Source: Sphingopyxis sp. MWB1
GTDB lineage: Bacteria > Pseudomonadota > Alphaproteobacteria > Sphingomonadales > Sphingomonadaceae
Reading direction: 5' to 3'
DNA: 64,000 nucleotides
Assembly (NCBI RefSeq): GCF_000763945.1
Contig: NZ_JQFJ01000005.1
Location: forward strand, 226,137-290,136
Below the pieces are notes generated by a model that was not told where the DNA came from, did no database searches, and saw only the letters and a program-made list of their open reading frames with translations. This document shows positions 1 to 8,809 of the stretch, one piece after another (positions within the stretch are counted from its first letter, which is position 1; every line of letters begins with the position of its first letter). The position numbers and the translations under genes were made by a program.

Positions 1-675
1 GCCGACGCGGCGACTCTGTCCCCCATCGCCCTGTTCCTGCAGGCCGACTGGGTGGTAAAGGCCGTGATGATCGGGCTGTTGCTCGCCTCCATCTATGTCT
101 GGGCCGTGATCATCGGCCATGGCCGGGGAGTCGGCAGCTTGATGCGTGCCTCCGAACGGTTCGAACGCGATTTCTGGCGCGCGGGCAATATCGACAAATT
201 TTACGATGAAAATGGCCGCGAGGACCTGCCGAGCGCCAAGGTGCTGGCGGCGGGCATTTCCGAATGGCGCCGCTCGACTGCAGGGAAGCGCGTTGACCGC
301 GAAGGCACGCGCGAACGGCTGGGCATTGCGATGAACAGCGCGCTGGCGGGCGAAGTGGACCGGCTGGCCCAGAAAATCGGCGCGCTTGCCACCATTGGCG
401 CTGTCGCGCCCTTCGTCGGCCTGTTCGGCACCGTCTGGGGCATTATGCGGAGCTTTACGGCCATTGCGGCGGAGAATAACAGCAGCCTCGCTGTCGTCGC
501 GCCGGGCATTGCTGAGGCGCTGTTCGCCACCGCAATCGGCCTGTTCGCCGCCATTCCGGCGGTGATCGCGTACAACAGCTTTTCGCAGCGGCTGAACCGG
601 CTCGAATCGCGCCTCGGCCGCTTTGCAGACGGGCTGCACGCCACCTTCAGCCGCGAACTGGAGGCGGAAGGCTAA
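1..675 (+). CDS. tolQ: TolQ proton-channel subunit of the Tol-Pal system (5' end missing)
   Basis: This is the inner-membrane MotA/TolQ/ExbB-type subunit that, with TolR, uses the proton gradient to drive TolA and keep the outer membrane attached during division. The frame is open from base 1 (ADAATLSPIALFLQADWVVK), so the true start lies upstream; a GTG at 52 is internal. A first membrane helix lies just after the open N-terminus. The conserved pair of helices spans the region with motifs GLFGTVWGIMRSF and ATAIGLFAAIPAVIAYNSF, typical of TolQ. The stop overlaps the tolR start (TAATG), so the two are translationally coupled. The identification is secure from the motifs and from the tolR-tolA-tolB-pal order that follows. 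Confidence 0.95.
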   Translation, partial: ADAATLSPIALFLQADWVVKAVMIGLLLASIYVWAVIIGHGRGVGSLMRASERFERDFWRAGNIDKFYDENGREDLPSAKVLAAGISEWRRSTAGKRVDREGTRERLGIAMNSALAGEVDRLAQKIGALATIGAVAPFVGLFGTVWGIMRSFTAIAAENNSSLAVVAPGIAEALFATAIGLFAAIPAVIAYNSFSQRLNRLESRLGRFADGLHATFSRELEAEG

Positions 676-1145
676 TGGCGATGAGCGGCCCTTCGGGCGG
701 CGCAGGCGGCGGCGTCCGGCGCGGGCGGGGGCACCGCCGCGCGCCCATGTCCGAAATCAACGTCACTCCGCTCGTCGACGTGATGCTGGTTCTGCTGATC
801 ATCTTCATGATCACCGCCCCGCTTCTCTCCTCCGCGGTTCCGGTCAATCTGCCCGAAAGCCGGGCAAAGCCGATGAAACAGGAAGAGCAGGAACCGATTC
901 AGCTCACCATTACCGCCGACGAGACCATCTATATCGGCGAGGAAGCGGTGAACGAGGCCGCGCTGCCCGCGCGCCTCGATGCCATTGCCCAGGCTGACCG
1001 CAACAGCGAGCGCCCGCGCCAGATCATGCTGCGCGCCGACAAGGCCTTGCTGTTTGGGCGCGTCGCCTGGGTGATGGGCGAGCTCAACCGGGCCGGGCTG
1101 ACCCGCATTTCGATGGTCACCACTGGTTCAGACAGCGAGTCATAG
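675..1145 (+). CDS. tolR: TolR, ExbD/TolR family
   Basis: This is the small inner-membrane partner of TolQ, with one membrane helix and a periplasmic domain that binds peptidoglycan. The 156-residue protein opens with a Gly/Arg-rich cytoplasmic tail (residues 1-25). The family signature follows: MSEINVTPLVDVMLVLLIIF, with the proton-accepting Asp in LVDVML, at the start of the only transmembrane segment. The remainder is a periplasmic ExbD-like domain. The start codon overlaps the tolQ stop by one base. tolA begins 10 bases after this gene ends, so it lies in the same operon. Length and motif order are normal for the family. Confidence 0.95.
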   Translation: MAMSGPSGGAGGGVRRGRGHRRAPMSEINVTPLVDVMLVLLIIFMITAPLLSSAVPVNLPESRAKPMKQEEQEPIQLTITADETIYIGEEAVNEAALPARLDAIAQADRNSERPRQIMLRADKALLFGRVAWVMGELNRAGLTRISMVTTGSDSES

Positions 1146-1155
1146 GTCAAAGGCC

Positions 1156-1983
1156 ATGGGAGCGGGACAGAAAACATGGGGCGCGCAAAAAAGCGGCATT
1201 GCCGTCGCCGTCGCGCTGCATGTCGTCATCATCGGCCTGCTATCGGTGCAGTGGACCGCAGGCGAACGGCGTTTTGACAATCCGCCGATGGAGGTCGATC
1301 TGATCGCCGAAACGGCGGCGACCTCGACCGCCCCGGTGATCAGCCAGACCCCGCCGCCGCCGCGCCTTGGCGAAGAATTGTCGCGCGACATTGCGGTGCC
1401 TGAGCCCCTGCCGACGCCGACGCCGCCCGTCCCCGACCCCATTGTCCGGCCCGACCCGGCCCCGGCGCCCAGGCTGACGCCCCGTCCAGCCCCAACTCCA
1501 CCGAAAAAGCAGGCACCACCCGCGCAGAAAAGCCAGCCCAAGGCGACGCCAAAGCCGACGACCACGCCGCGCGCTGCCCGGCCCACGGGGCGGCTCGACG
1601 GCATCGCCGAAGGCCTGTCGCGCAGCGAGACAAAGGACAGCGCGTCCAAGGGCGCGCCCGCGGCCGCGACTGCTGCCGAAGTCCGCCGCTCGATCGACGT
1701 CAGCATCAAGGCAGCGGTCGCGCCCCGCTGGAACAGCTGCCGCGTCAGCGGGGTCGATGTTGATCAGCTCAAGACAGTGGTGAAATTCCGCCTCAACCGT
1801 TCGGGCGGCCTCGCGGGCTTCACCAGCGTCACCACCAGCGGCGAAAATGACAGCAACCGTTTCCAGGTTCAGCGGCATCAGGAGTGCGCCAAACGCGCGG
1901 TCGAACTCGCCGCGCCTTTCGACCTGCCAGCGGATAACTACGACTTCTGGCAAAATTACACGCTCGATTTTCTGAAGAGGTAA
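1156..1983 (+). CDS. tolA: TolA-like envelope-spanning energy transducer
   Basis: TolA connects the TolQR motor to TolB/Pal and the outer membrane. The 275-residue protein has one N-terminal membrane helix (about residues 13-30). A long Pro/Lys/Thr-rich periplasmic stalk follows (residues 60-140, with runs such as PLPTPTPPVPDP and KKQAPPAQKSQPKATPKP). The C-terminal globular domain (about 170-275) resembles the TolA/TonB C-terminus and carries a Cys pair that may form a disulphide. The stalk is rich in proline where enterobacterial TolA has a helical Ala/Lys repeat, as is common in alphaproteobacteria. Position between tolR and tolB settles the name; sequence alone could also suggest a TonB-like protein. 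Confidence 0.87.
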   Translation: MGAGQKTWGAQKSGIAVAVALHVVIIGLLSVQWTAGERRFDNPPMEVDLIAETAATSTAPVISQTPPPPRLGEELSRDIAVPEPLPTPTPPVPDPIVRPDPAPAPRLTPRPAPTPPKKQAPPAQKSQPKATPKPTTTPRAARPTGRLDGIAEGLSRSETKDSASKGAPAAATAAEVRRSIDVSIKAAVAPRWNSCRVSGVDVDQLKTVVKFRLNRSGGLAGFTSVTTSGENDSNRFQVQRHQECAKRAVELAAPFDLPADNYDFWQNYTLDFLKR

Positions 1984-1988
1984 GCGAT

Positions 1989-3350
1989 ATGCTCCGTCCC
2001 ATCACTCTTTCGCTCGCCGTTGCTCTGGCTGCCGCGGCCCCCGTTCTCGGCCAGCAAAGTGCCCCGGCCACCGCCGCCACCACCGAACCACGCGAAACGA
2101 TCGAAGGCACGCTCTCGCAGGATCGCACGGTTATCGCCGTTCCCGCCTTTGCCACGCCGCAGGTGGAAACCGTCGCAGGCCTTCGCACCGACAGCCTGGG
2201 TCGCCAGATTGCCGATGTGATCGCCGCCGACCTCGAACGCAGCGGGCTCTATGCCCCCATCGGCCCCGGCAGCCTGCGCGCGATCAGCATGAGCGAGGTG
2301 ACCGCGCCGCGCTTCGCTGACTGGCGCGCACGCAATGCGGAAAATCTCGTCCATGGTTTTGTGCGGGCAAGCGGCACCGGCGGCCTGATCGTCGGCTGCT
2401 ACCTTTATGACACGGCGCTCGGCAGCGAACTCGTTCGCCAGGGCTATGAGATTCAGCCCGGCGACTGGCGCCGCGCCGCGCATAAATGCGCCGACGCCAT
2501 TTATGCGCGCCTTTCGGGCGAAGCACCCTTCTTCGACAGCCGCGTCGCTTATATCGCTGAAAGCGGCCCCAAGGGAAATCGCATCAAGCGTCTCGCCATC
2601 ATGGATTCAGATGGCGGCAACCACCGCTTCATCACCAATGGCCAGGCGCTGGCGATCAGCCCGCGCTTCTCGCCCGATTACAAGAAGATCGTTTACGTCA
2701 GCTATTTGAACAACCGCGTTCGCGTCTTCATCTATGACATCGACAACGGCACGCAAAAGCTGGTGACCGAAAGCGGCAATGCGACCTTCGCCCCGCGCTG
2801 GTCGCCCGATGGCCGGCAGATTCTTTTCTCTATGGCTGTCGGCGGCAATACCGACATTTATCGCGTCTCGGCCGAGGGCGGCACGCCCGTCCGCCTGACC
2901 ACCGCGCCGGGGATTGACGTTGGCGGCAGCTTTTCGCCCGACGGCAAAAAGATCGTCTTTGAAAGCGATCGTTCGGGCAGTCAGCAGCTTTATGTGATGA
3001 ATGTCGACGGATCCGACCAGCGCCGCATCAGCTTTGGCGGTGGACGCTATGCCACGCCCGAATGGTCGCCGCGCGGCGACTTGATCGCCTTTACCCGCCT
3101 TGGCGGCGGCGAGTTCCGCATCGGTGTGATGACTCCATCGGGCGGCAATATCCGCATGCTCACCAACAGCTGGCAGGACGAAGCGCCGACCTGGTCGCCC
3201 AATGGCCGCGTGATCCAGTTTTTCCGCACCACGCCGGGCCGCGAGGGCAAATCAAGCCTGTGGCAAGTTGACCTGACCGGCGTTAACCTGCGGCGTCTGC
3301 CCACCCCCCAGGACGGCTCGGACCCAAGCTGGGGACCGATCCTGCCGTAA
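1989..3350 (+). CDS. tolB: TolB periplasmic beta-propeller protein
   Basis: TolB is the periplasmic partner of Pal and TolA. The 453-residue protein has a signal peptide (residues 1-21, cleavage after VLGQ), an N-terminal alpha/beta domain, and a six-bladed beta-propeller from about residue 190 on. The blades are marked by repeated WSPDGRQILF-type motifs (FSPDYKKIVY, WSPDGRQILF, FSPDGKKIVF, WSPRGDLIAF, WSPNGRVIQF). The ribosome-binding site AGAGG lies just upstream of the ATG, and tolA ends five bases before it. Length and motif content are normal. It shares the tolQRAB transcript; pal, 111 bases downstream, could have an additional promoter. Confidence 0.96.
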   Translation: MLRPITLSLAVALAAAAPVLGQQSAPATAATTEPRETIEGTLSQDRTVIAVPAFATPQVETVAGLRTDSLGRQIADVIAADLERSGLYAPIGPGSLRAISMSEVTAPRFADWRARNAENLVHGFVRASGTGGLIVGCYLYDTALGSELVRQGYEIQPGDWRRAAHKCADAIYARLSGEAPFFDSRVAYIAESGPKGNRIKRLAIMDSDGGNHRFITNGQALAISPRFSPDYKKIVYVSYLNNRVRVFIYDIDNGTQKLVTESGNATFAPRWSPDGRQILFSMAVGGNTDIYRVSAEGGTPVRLTTAPGIDVGGSFSPDGKKIVFESDRSGSQQLYVMNVDGSDQRRISFGGGRYATPEWSPRGDLIAFTRLGGGEFRIGVMTPSGGNIRMLTNSWQDEAPTWSPNGRVIQFFRTTPGREGKSSLWQVDLTGVNLRRLPTPQDGSDPSWGPILP

Positions 3351-3461
3351 AACACAGGCGAGCAGGCGGAACGAAATCGGGCGGGCTGGATTATTTTGTT
3401 CAACATGGGTTCATCCCGCCGCATCACGAATGACCCTGATATTAACCAAAGGACGGAAGAG

Positions 3462-3974
3462 ATGAGGATAAAGAAAAGCACCGCCACGCTCGCGGCCATC
3501 GCCATGTTCGCCGTGGGGGCCTGCTCCAAAAAGGCGCCCGAAGTACTGCCCCCGCCGCCCGCCGGCACCGATGATGGCAGCGGCGCGGGAACCGGCGCGG
3601 GCGTCATTCCGGGATCGCAGGAAGATTTCGTGGCCAGCGTCGCCGCGGACCGCATCTTCTTCGGCTTTGACCAATATAATGTCGATGCCGAAGATCAGGC
3701 GACACTGCGCAGTCAGGCACAGTGGCTGCAGCGCAATCCCGCCGTCCGCGTCACGCTGGAAGGCCATGCTGACGAGCGCGGCACCCGCGATTACAATATC
3801 GCGCTGGGCGAACGCCGCGCCAATGCCGCGAAAAATTATCTCGCCTCGCTGGGTGTCGACCCGTCGCGCATTCAGGTCATCAGCTATGGCAAGGAACGCC
3901 CGGCGGCGCTCGGTTCGACCGAGGAAGCCTATGCCCAGAACCGCCGCGCGGTGACGGTCATCATCGGCCGCTGA
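3462..3974 (+). CDS. pal: Pal peptidoglycan-associated lipoprotein
   Basis: Pal is an outer-membrane lipoprotein that binds peptidoglycan and TolB. The ATG at 3462 is chosen because it follows a GGACGGAAGAG ribosome-binding site and gives a compact lipoprotein signal peptide ending in the lipobox VGAC (Cys21). An upstream in-frame start at 3396 would bury that signal. The OmpA-like domain occupies about residues 60-170, with the peptidoglycan-binding motif EGHADERGTRDYNIALGERR and the closing NRRAVTVII. A Gly/Pro-rich linker follows the lipidated Cys. The stop abuts the convergent gspO stop with no spacer, and no cpoB/ybgF gene follows as it would in enterobacteria. Confidence 0.95.
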   Translation: MRIKKSTATLAAIAMFAVGACSKKAPEVLPPPPAGTDDGSGAGTGAGVIPGSQEDFVASVAADRIFFGFDQYNVDAEDQATLRSQAQWLQRNPAVRVTLEGHADERGTRDYNIALGERRANAAKNYLASLGVDPSRIQVISYGKERPAALGSTEEAYAQNRRAVTVIIGR

Positions 3975-4766
3975 TCAAAGCCCGGCGACCAGCGGCCAGA
4001 GCGGCAAGCCCGCCCAAGCCGCGACGCATAAAAAGCTTCCAAAGGGGATGCGCCGCATAACCAGCGGCGTGTCCCCTTTTTGCTGGCTCGCCAGCGCCCA
4101 GCCCAGCCCGCACAGGCTGGCGATGAGCAGGATGAAGGGCAATGCCTGCCATCCGGTCCAGGCGCCAATCGCCGCAAACAGCTTGGGATCGCCGCCGCCC
4201 ATCCCCTCGCTTCCGCGCAGGCGGCGGTAGCCCCACGCGACCAGCAGCAGGGACAGGCCGCCCGCCACCGCGCCCATCCAGCGGTCCCATATGCCCAGGT
4301 CGAGCAGCGCGCCGCCCGCGACGAGGCCGATCACCGCAAGCGGCAAGGTCAGCCGGTCCGGCAGCCAGTAATGCCGCGCATCGAGCAGCGCGAGCGGCAG
4401 GAGCAGCCAGCCGAACAAGGCCCAGCTCCACCCGGCAAGTCCTGGCATGATCGCGAGCGCGGCGGCTCCGATCATCGCCGCGCCCAGTTCAACCCTGTCG
4501 TGAAAGGGGTCGATCGCCGCCCCGCAATCGGGGCAGCGCCCGCGCCGCCACCGTGCCGACAGCAGCGGCACAAGATCACGCACGCCTAGACTTCGCCCGC
4601 ACCCGTCGCACGCCGAACGCCCGCCCAGCGACCGCCCGGCAGGCCAGCGCAGCACAAGCGTGGCGGCAAAGCTGCCCCATATCAGCCCCAGCAGCGCCCC
4701 GAAAATCACGCCCCAAGTCCAGGGCAGGGCGTCCAGCGCGCCAAGCACGCTTGCCAGCATGTGCAT
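3975..4766 (-). CDS. gspO: GspO/PilD-type prepilin peptidase (A24 family)
   Basis: This integral-membrane aspartic peptidase cleaves and N-methylates the pseudopilins GspG-K. The 263-residue protein has the expected N-terminal zinc-binding tetracysteine (CxxC at residues 53 and 56, and at 78 and 81). Several hydrophobic helices follow, with the two catalytic Asp motifs LLDARHYWLPD and GMGGGDPKL. It is the last gene of the minus-strand gsp operon and begins one base after gspN ends. Having its own prepilin peptidase inside the cluster makes the secretion system self-contained. An alternative start is Met3. Its 3' end directly abuts pal. Confidence 0.93.
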   Translation of the reverse strand: MHMLASVLGALDALPWTWGVIFGALLGLIWGSFAATLVLRWPAGRSLGGRSACDGCGRSLGVRDLVPLLSARWRRGRCPDCGAAIDPFHDRVELGAAMIGAAALAIMPGLAGWSWALFGWLLLPLALLDARHYWLPDRLTLPLAVIGLVAGGALLDLGIWDRWMGAVAGGLSLLLVAWGYRRLRGSEGMGGGDPKLFAAIGAWTGWQALPFILLIASLCGLGWALASQQKGDTPLVMRRIPFGSFLCVAAWAGLPLWPLVAGL

Positions 4767-4767
4767 G

Positions 4768-5487
4768 TTAGAAACGACCGGTGCTTGTCAGCGCAAAGCC
4801 GCCCGGTCCTGCCTTGAACCCCAGCGCCGCCAGCGCCGCCGCCATCGCCGAATCGCGATTGGCGTCAATGGTCAGCCGCGCGCGATAGGCACCCTTGCCA
4901 TCGAAGGCGAGCGTCAGCTTTTCCATTCCCGAACCGCTCGCCAGTGTCGCCTGCGCGCGGCCCGCCACACAGGCGAGCGGACCCGACAAGCCTTGCGACA
5001 GGTCGAGCCCGGCAATTGGCGCCGCCACCGACAGGCTGATCCGTCCGGCGGCTTCGGCGCATCGCCCTTGAGGATCAAAGCGGATGGTCGCGCCTTCAAA
5101 ACCGATCCGGTCGGCGGGGATCGCTCCCAATCCGCCCATCAGCGTCGCGCTCCCCTCGACATCGGACACGCCGCGCGGGTTGCTCGCATGAAGCCGCCCG
5201 GCAAGCGCGCCGAGCCGCTCGTCAGCGCGCGCAAAATATAGCTCGGTACGGCCAAGGAACAGGGGCAGGGGCGAAAGGCTGGCGCGCACCGTGCCCAAGG
5301 GCAGCGCGCCCAGCCGCGCCTCAACCAATTCGCCCGACCAGACCGACCCGCGCACGGCGCGCGCCGTTACCCCCGCCCGGTCGGCACCCGCCCACTCAAG
5401 CGCCAGCCGCATCGGAAAAGTGGCCGCGACCAGCGCAAGCAGGACCAGCGCCGCCAAAGCGATCAACGGCGGTCGTACGCGCCTCAT
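4768..5487 (-). CDS. gspN: GspN, type II secretion system protein N
   Basis: GspN is a bitopic inner-membrane component of the type II secretion system, often poorly conserved and sometimes dispensable. The 239-residue protein has one N-terminal signal-anchor (LIALAALVLLALVAATFPM), then a periplasmic beta-rich region with GELVEARLGALPLGTVRASL and DVEGSATLMGG, characteristic of the T2SSN family. It overlaps gspM by four bases (ATGA) and sits between gspM and gspO. The identification rests on the weak family signature plus position. Confidence 0.85.
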   Translation of the reverse strand: MRRVRPPLIALAALVLLALVAATFPMRLALEWAGADRAGVTARAVRGSVWSGELVEARLGALPLGTVRASLSPLPLFLGRTELYFARADERLGALAGRLHASNPRGVSDVEGSATLMGGLGAIPADRIGFEGATIRFDPQGRCAEAAGRISLSVAAPIAGLDLSQGLSGPLACVAGRAQATLASGSGMEKLTLAFDGKGAYRARLTIDANRDSAMAAALAALGFKAGPGGFALTSTGRF

Positions 5488-5969
5488 TGTCCTGCCTTCC
5501 GCAACTCGGCGGTAAGGCCGACGGTGCCGTCGGCGCCCGGGGTGATGTTAAGCTGATCGATGATAAAGCCCTGGCTTTCCAATCCCGCCAGCCAGTCGAT
5601 CAGAACCGGCGCCTTGGCGCGCGCAATGGCAATCGCGACGCCCCTCTCGCCACGCCCTTCATTGCGGTCCAGCGTCAGGCCGATTTCTCCCGCCGATTGC
5701 GCCAGATACTGATCAATCGCCAGCGCAGCGCCGCCCGGCGATGCGGACAATGGCGCGGTGGGTTGCGCGAGCAGGCGCAGCTTGGCCGCCACCCGCCCCT
5801 CGCGCTCGACGGCGGCGCGGTGCCCGGCCTGCAAGTCGACAAAGGCGGCGTAGGTCGGGCGCGCCACCGCCCATAGGAGCACGCCCAGCGCCAGAACGCC
5901 CGCAACCCCCATCAGCCAGCGTTCGCGGTTTGAGAGGCCGGCCCACCAATTTTTCATGGCTTCCATCAT
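5484..5969 (-). CDS. gspM: GspM, type II secretion system protein M
   Basis: GspM is an inner-membrane assembly-platform protein that dimerises with GspL. The 161-residue protein shows the family layout. A short cytoplasmic N-terminus carries the WWAGLSNRERWLM motif, followed by one membrane helix (MGVAGVLALGVLLWAVA) and a periplasmic ferredoxin-like domain ending in IDQLNITPGADGTVGLTAELR. ATGA overlaps at both ends with gspL and gspN indicate translational coupling. Length is normal. Confidence 0.9.
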   Translation of the reverse strand: MMEAMKNWWAGLSNRERWLMGVAGVLALGVLLWAVARPTYAAFVDLQAGHRAAVEREGRVAAKLRLLAQPTAPLSASPGGAALAIDQYLAQSAGEIGLTLDRNEGRGERGVAIAIARAKAPVLIDWLAGLESQGFIIDQLNITPGADGTVGLTAELRKAGQ

Positions 5970-7114
5970 GGCACCGCCCGGATCGTTACATTGGCCATTT
6001 GCTGCCCGTCGCTTCCCGCCATCGGCTGCGCGGTGATGCGATAGCCGCGCGCCTGCAGGGCGATCAGCACCGCGTTAATATCCTCGACGCGCGGCGCGGC
6101 GAGCGTGGTCGTCAGCGTCCCGTCGGTGCGGTGCGACAGGTTTTTCAGCGCCACACCCGGCGTATCAGTCATTGCATCATAAAGCGCCGAAGCCGGAACC
6201 GAAAAGGCAAGCGGCCCGCCGCCCGCCGCCGCCAACCGCCGGTCGATTTCGGCTTCGGCGGTGGCGGCATCGGGCGCCGATATGCCCGCTTTCTCAGCCG
6301 CCGCCAGCGTTGCGGCATCGGCGCGGCTTGTGTCGGACGACAGGCGCAGGGCGTAGACGATGGGGATGAGCAGGCTGACGATCAGCAGCGCCAGCAGCAG
6401 CCGCTTGCCGAGCCGGAGCAGCGCCGGGTCGACGCCCCAGCGGCGTTTGGGCTTCCACGCGCCGGATAAAAGATCGACTGGCGGCGTCGCCAGCGACAAC
6501 AGCAGCGTCTCGCGCACTTGTTCGGCATCGAGCGGCGCTATCACCGCTCCCTGCGCCATCAACGCATCAAGCTCCGGGTCCGACGCATAGGCGCGGTCGA
6601 TGCTGCGAATAATTGCCTCACCGCCGCTTTCGGCGGTCCATAGCTGGCCAGGCTCGGGCGGAGGAAGCGTCGCGGCCGCGGGGATGATCGCCGCTGCCGT
6701 CAGCCCCTCGCCCGCCAGCCATTCGGTCCAGCGGGTCATCGCCGCATGGGTCGTGACCGCAACGGGAACCGCCTGCCCATCCGCCGCCGGAAGCCCGGCC
6801 GCAACATGCAGCGCCGCCGGATCGCCAAGGCTGCCCTTCAGCGCGTCGATACGCGCCGCTGCCGCGGCCTGTGCCGGTGCAGCATCGGGATAATGATAAT
6901 AGCGAATGGGGACATCGACCGCGGGTGCGAGCGCGATCAGCCGGTCATCGGTCGGGCGGTCCTCTGCCGGGCGTTCCCAGGCATCGACCCAGCCATCATC
7001 CTGCCCCGAATCAATGACGATCCCATCCTCGACGCGCATCCACGCGGGACGCGCCTTCTCCTCGCTCTCCAGCGCATGAAGCGACGGCAGCCACAGGATC
7101 AACGTGCGGCTCAC
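5966..7114 (-). CDS. gspL: GspL, type II secretion system protein L
   Basis: GspL recruits the GspE ATPase to the inner membrane. I place the start at the GTG at 7114 (VSRTLILWLPSLHALES), one base after the gspK stop; an upstream ATG would overlap gspK by about 70 bases. The resulting 382-residue protein has an actin-like cytoplasmic domain (about residues 1-230), one membrane helix (LLLALLIVSLLIPIVYAL), and a small periplasmic domain ending in NVTIRAVP. The order gspK-gspL-gspM is canonical. Confidence 0.9.
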   Translation of the reverse strand: MSRTLILWLPSLHALESEEKARPAWMRVEDGIVIDSGQDDGWVDAWERPAEDRPTDDRLIALAPAVDVPIRYYHYPDAAPAQAAAAARIDALKGSLGDPAALHVAAGLPAADGQAVPVAVTTHAAMTRWTEWLAGEGLTAAAIIPAAATLPPPEPGQLWTAESGGEAIIRSIDRAYASDPELDALMAQGAVIAPLDAEQVRETLLLSLATPPVDLLSGAWKPKRRWGVDPALLRLGKRLLLALLIVSLLIPIVYALRLSSDTSRADAATLAAAEKAGISAPDAATAEAEIDRRLAAAGGGPLAFSVPASALYDAMTDTPGVALKNLSHRTDGTLTTTLAAPRVEDINAVLIALQARGYRITAQPMAGSDGQQMANVTIRAVP

Positions 7115-7115
7115 C

Positions 7116-8129
7116 CTATTCGTCCTCGCCCCAGTCGCGTCGCACAATCGCCGGATGCGCCTGCCCTGCCACGGGCGCGCCGCCATAGGCGTCGATGAGC
7201 GATTGCGCCGTCAAAAAACCATCCCCCATGCTCACTTTCGTCGTCAGTTCAAGCCAGCGGCTATTCACCCCTGCCTGCTCGGCGGCTTCGCCCGATGGTT
7301 TGCGCCCTTCAAACACCCGCGCCTCCCAGAATCGGACGCTGCTGCCATAGCCGCCTGCGGGACGCGCCGCCAGCGCTGCCCGTGCATCGGCAAGGCTGAG
7401 CTTGCCGGGAAGCAGCATGGCAATCAGCGCGGCCTGTTCGGGTGCCAGCGTGTTAACGTTCAGGCGCGTGGGCTCTGTCACCGGCAGCGCGCATATCCAA
7501 GGTTTCAACTGGGCATAGATTTTCCCGCTCACGCCCCTTACCGCGCGCAGCTCGCTGATGTCGGCCATCGGGCGATTGGCGGGCAGATAGGCGGGGTCCA
7601 TGGCGCGATAGACGCCATCTTCGGCGCCCAGCGGCCCTTCCTTTCCATCGCTGTCGATCCAGTCGGCGGCGGCCCCGGCAATCGCCATCGCCTCGCCCCG
7701 GTCAATTCCGAGCAGGACCATCAATTCGGTAAATTGTCCGATGGCGCTGGCGCGCTGCTGAAATATATCGGGCGCGGTTTCGGCCACCAGGCTGTTGAGG
7801 TTGAAGCAATTATTGGCATCGACCAGCCGCGCCCGCGCCGTCCCGACCGGAAGCGGCAGGGTGAATTCGCGGCCCAGCCAATCGCCCGCAAGCGTCAGCT
7901 TGGCCGGATCGCGCTTCACCAGATCGCCCACCCGGCGCATCGCAATTTCCTCGGCGGCAAAGGCATAGGCGCGGCCCTGATCGACTGTCGCCGCGCTGGC
8001 CGCAATCCGCGTCGCCAGCATCAGCCGGTCGAGCGCCGCCGCCGAAATCACCGCCATCACCGCGACGAGTAACAGAACGCTGAGGAGCGCCGCGCCGCGT
8101 TCCTGCGGCAGGGGGAGCGGGCCGTTCAT
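7116..8129 (-). CDS. gspK: GspK minor pseudopilin
   Basis: GspK forms the pseudopilus tip with GspI and GspJ. The 337-residue protein is long for a pseudopilin, as expected of GspK. It begins with a short leader containing the prepilin site (QERGAALLSVLLLVAVMAVI). Typical GspK motifs follow, including DANNCFNLNSL, DWIDSD with adjacent acidic residues that usually bind calcium, and LNVNTLAPEQAALI. The usual +5 Glu of pseudopilins is absent after the cleavage site, a known trait of GspK. It overlaps gspJ by four bases. Confidence 0.93.
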   Translation of the reverse strand: MNGPLPLPQERGAALLSVLLLVAVMAVISAAALDRLMLATRIAASAATVDQGRAYAFAAEEIAMRRVGDLVKRDPAKLTLAGDWLGREFTLPLPVGTARARLVDANNCFNLNSLVAETAPDIFQQRASAIGQFTELMVLLGIDRGEAMAIAGAAADWIDSDGKEGPLGAEDGVYRAMDPAYLPANRPMADISELRAVRGVSGKIYAQLKPWICALPVTEPTRLNVNTLAPEQAALIAMLLPGKLSLADARAALAARPAGGYGSSVRFWEARVFEGRKPSGEAAEQAGVNSRWLELTTKVSMGDGFLTAQSLIDAYGGAPVAGQAHPAIVRRDWGEDE

Positions 8130-8809
8130 GGTGCCTCCTCCTCTCCATCGGCGCCCGGCGCAGGCGGCGGGGTCGGCGCGACAAGGAACCTCATCACCAG
8201 CGGCGCGCGTCCTTCGCGGGTAAGCCGTACTTCAACCGCGCGCGGCAAACGCCCGCCCGGCTCCGACGTCCAGCTTTCGCCCCAATTGCCAAGATCGTCG
8301 CGATAGCGGACCTGCGCCCCGCTCACCTCGCGCGCAATCGCATCGCCCTCGCCCAGCGCCGCGCCGTCGAGCATCGGCTGCACCGCGCGTCGCCATTCGT
8401 CCCCTACAAGGCGATAGCCGACACGCTCGATATCGGGGCGCGCCCCACCCGTCATCGCGCCTGCCCCGGCGTGCACGAGCGAAAAACCGCTGGCAGACCC
8501 GGCAAAGGCGGGCAACAGCTCGCCCGCCGCTCCCCGCGTCGGGCGCGCCACCGCCTGCGCCAGATCATTGGCCATGACCGCGCGGAGCCGGTTGATCCCG
8601 CCCATCGCCTTCAGCCATTCCTGCACCGCGCCCTGCGTATCGACGCTGCTACGCAGCAGGCCGACGCCCATGGCGGCGATGGCGGCAAAGATTGACAGCG
8701 CCACCAGCATTTCGACCAGAGTGAAGCCGCTCTCGCCCCCGCACACGCCCCCCGATGCTGGCCGGCGTCCCGCCGAAGCGGAAAAGGAACGGCATGGCCC
8801 CGTCCTCAT
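8126..8809 (-). CDS. gspJ: GspJ minor pseudopilin
   Basis: GspJ is a tip pseudopilin that complexes with GspI and GspK. The start at 8809 (MRTGPCRSF) makes an ATGA overlap with the gspI stop; a longer upstream extension merely reads through gspI in another frame. The 227-residue protein has a prepilin peptidase site G/FTLVEMLVALSIFAAI with the conserved Glu at +5, after a leader of about 30 residues. A C-terminal globular domain follows, ending in a Pro/Ala/Glu-rich tail. Neighbours on both sides are pseudopilin genes. Confidence 0.91.
   Translation of the reverse strand: MRTGPCRSFSASAGRRPASGGVCGGESGFTLVEMLVALSIFAAIAAMGVGLLRSSVDTQGAVQEWLKAMGGINRLRAVMANDLAQAVARPTRGAAGELLPAFAGSASGFSLVHAGAGAMTGGARPDIERVGYRLVGDEWRRAVQPMLDGAALGEGDAIAREVSGAQVRYRDDLGNWGESWTSEPGGRLPRAVEVRLTREGRAPLVMRFLVAPTPPPAPGADGEEEAP

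Noticed and set aside
1140..1953. Long open frames antisense to tolA and similar antisense frames over most high-GC genes
   Set aside because: They follow from the codon bias of GC-rich genes and show no starts, domains or ribosome-binding sites of their own.
3396..3461. Upstream extension of pal
   Set aside because: It would place 22 extra residues before the lipoprotein signal and has no good ribosome-binding site; the ATG at 3462 does.
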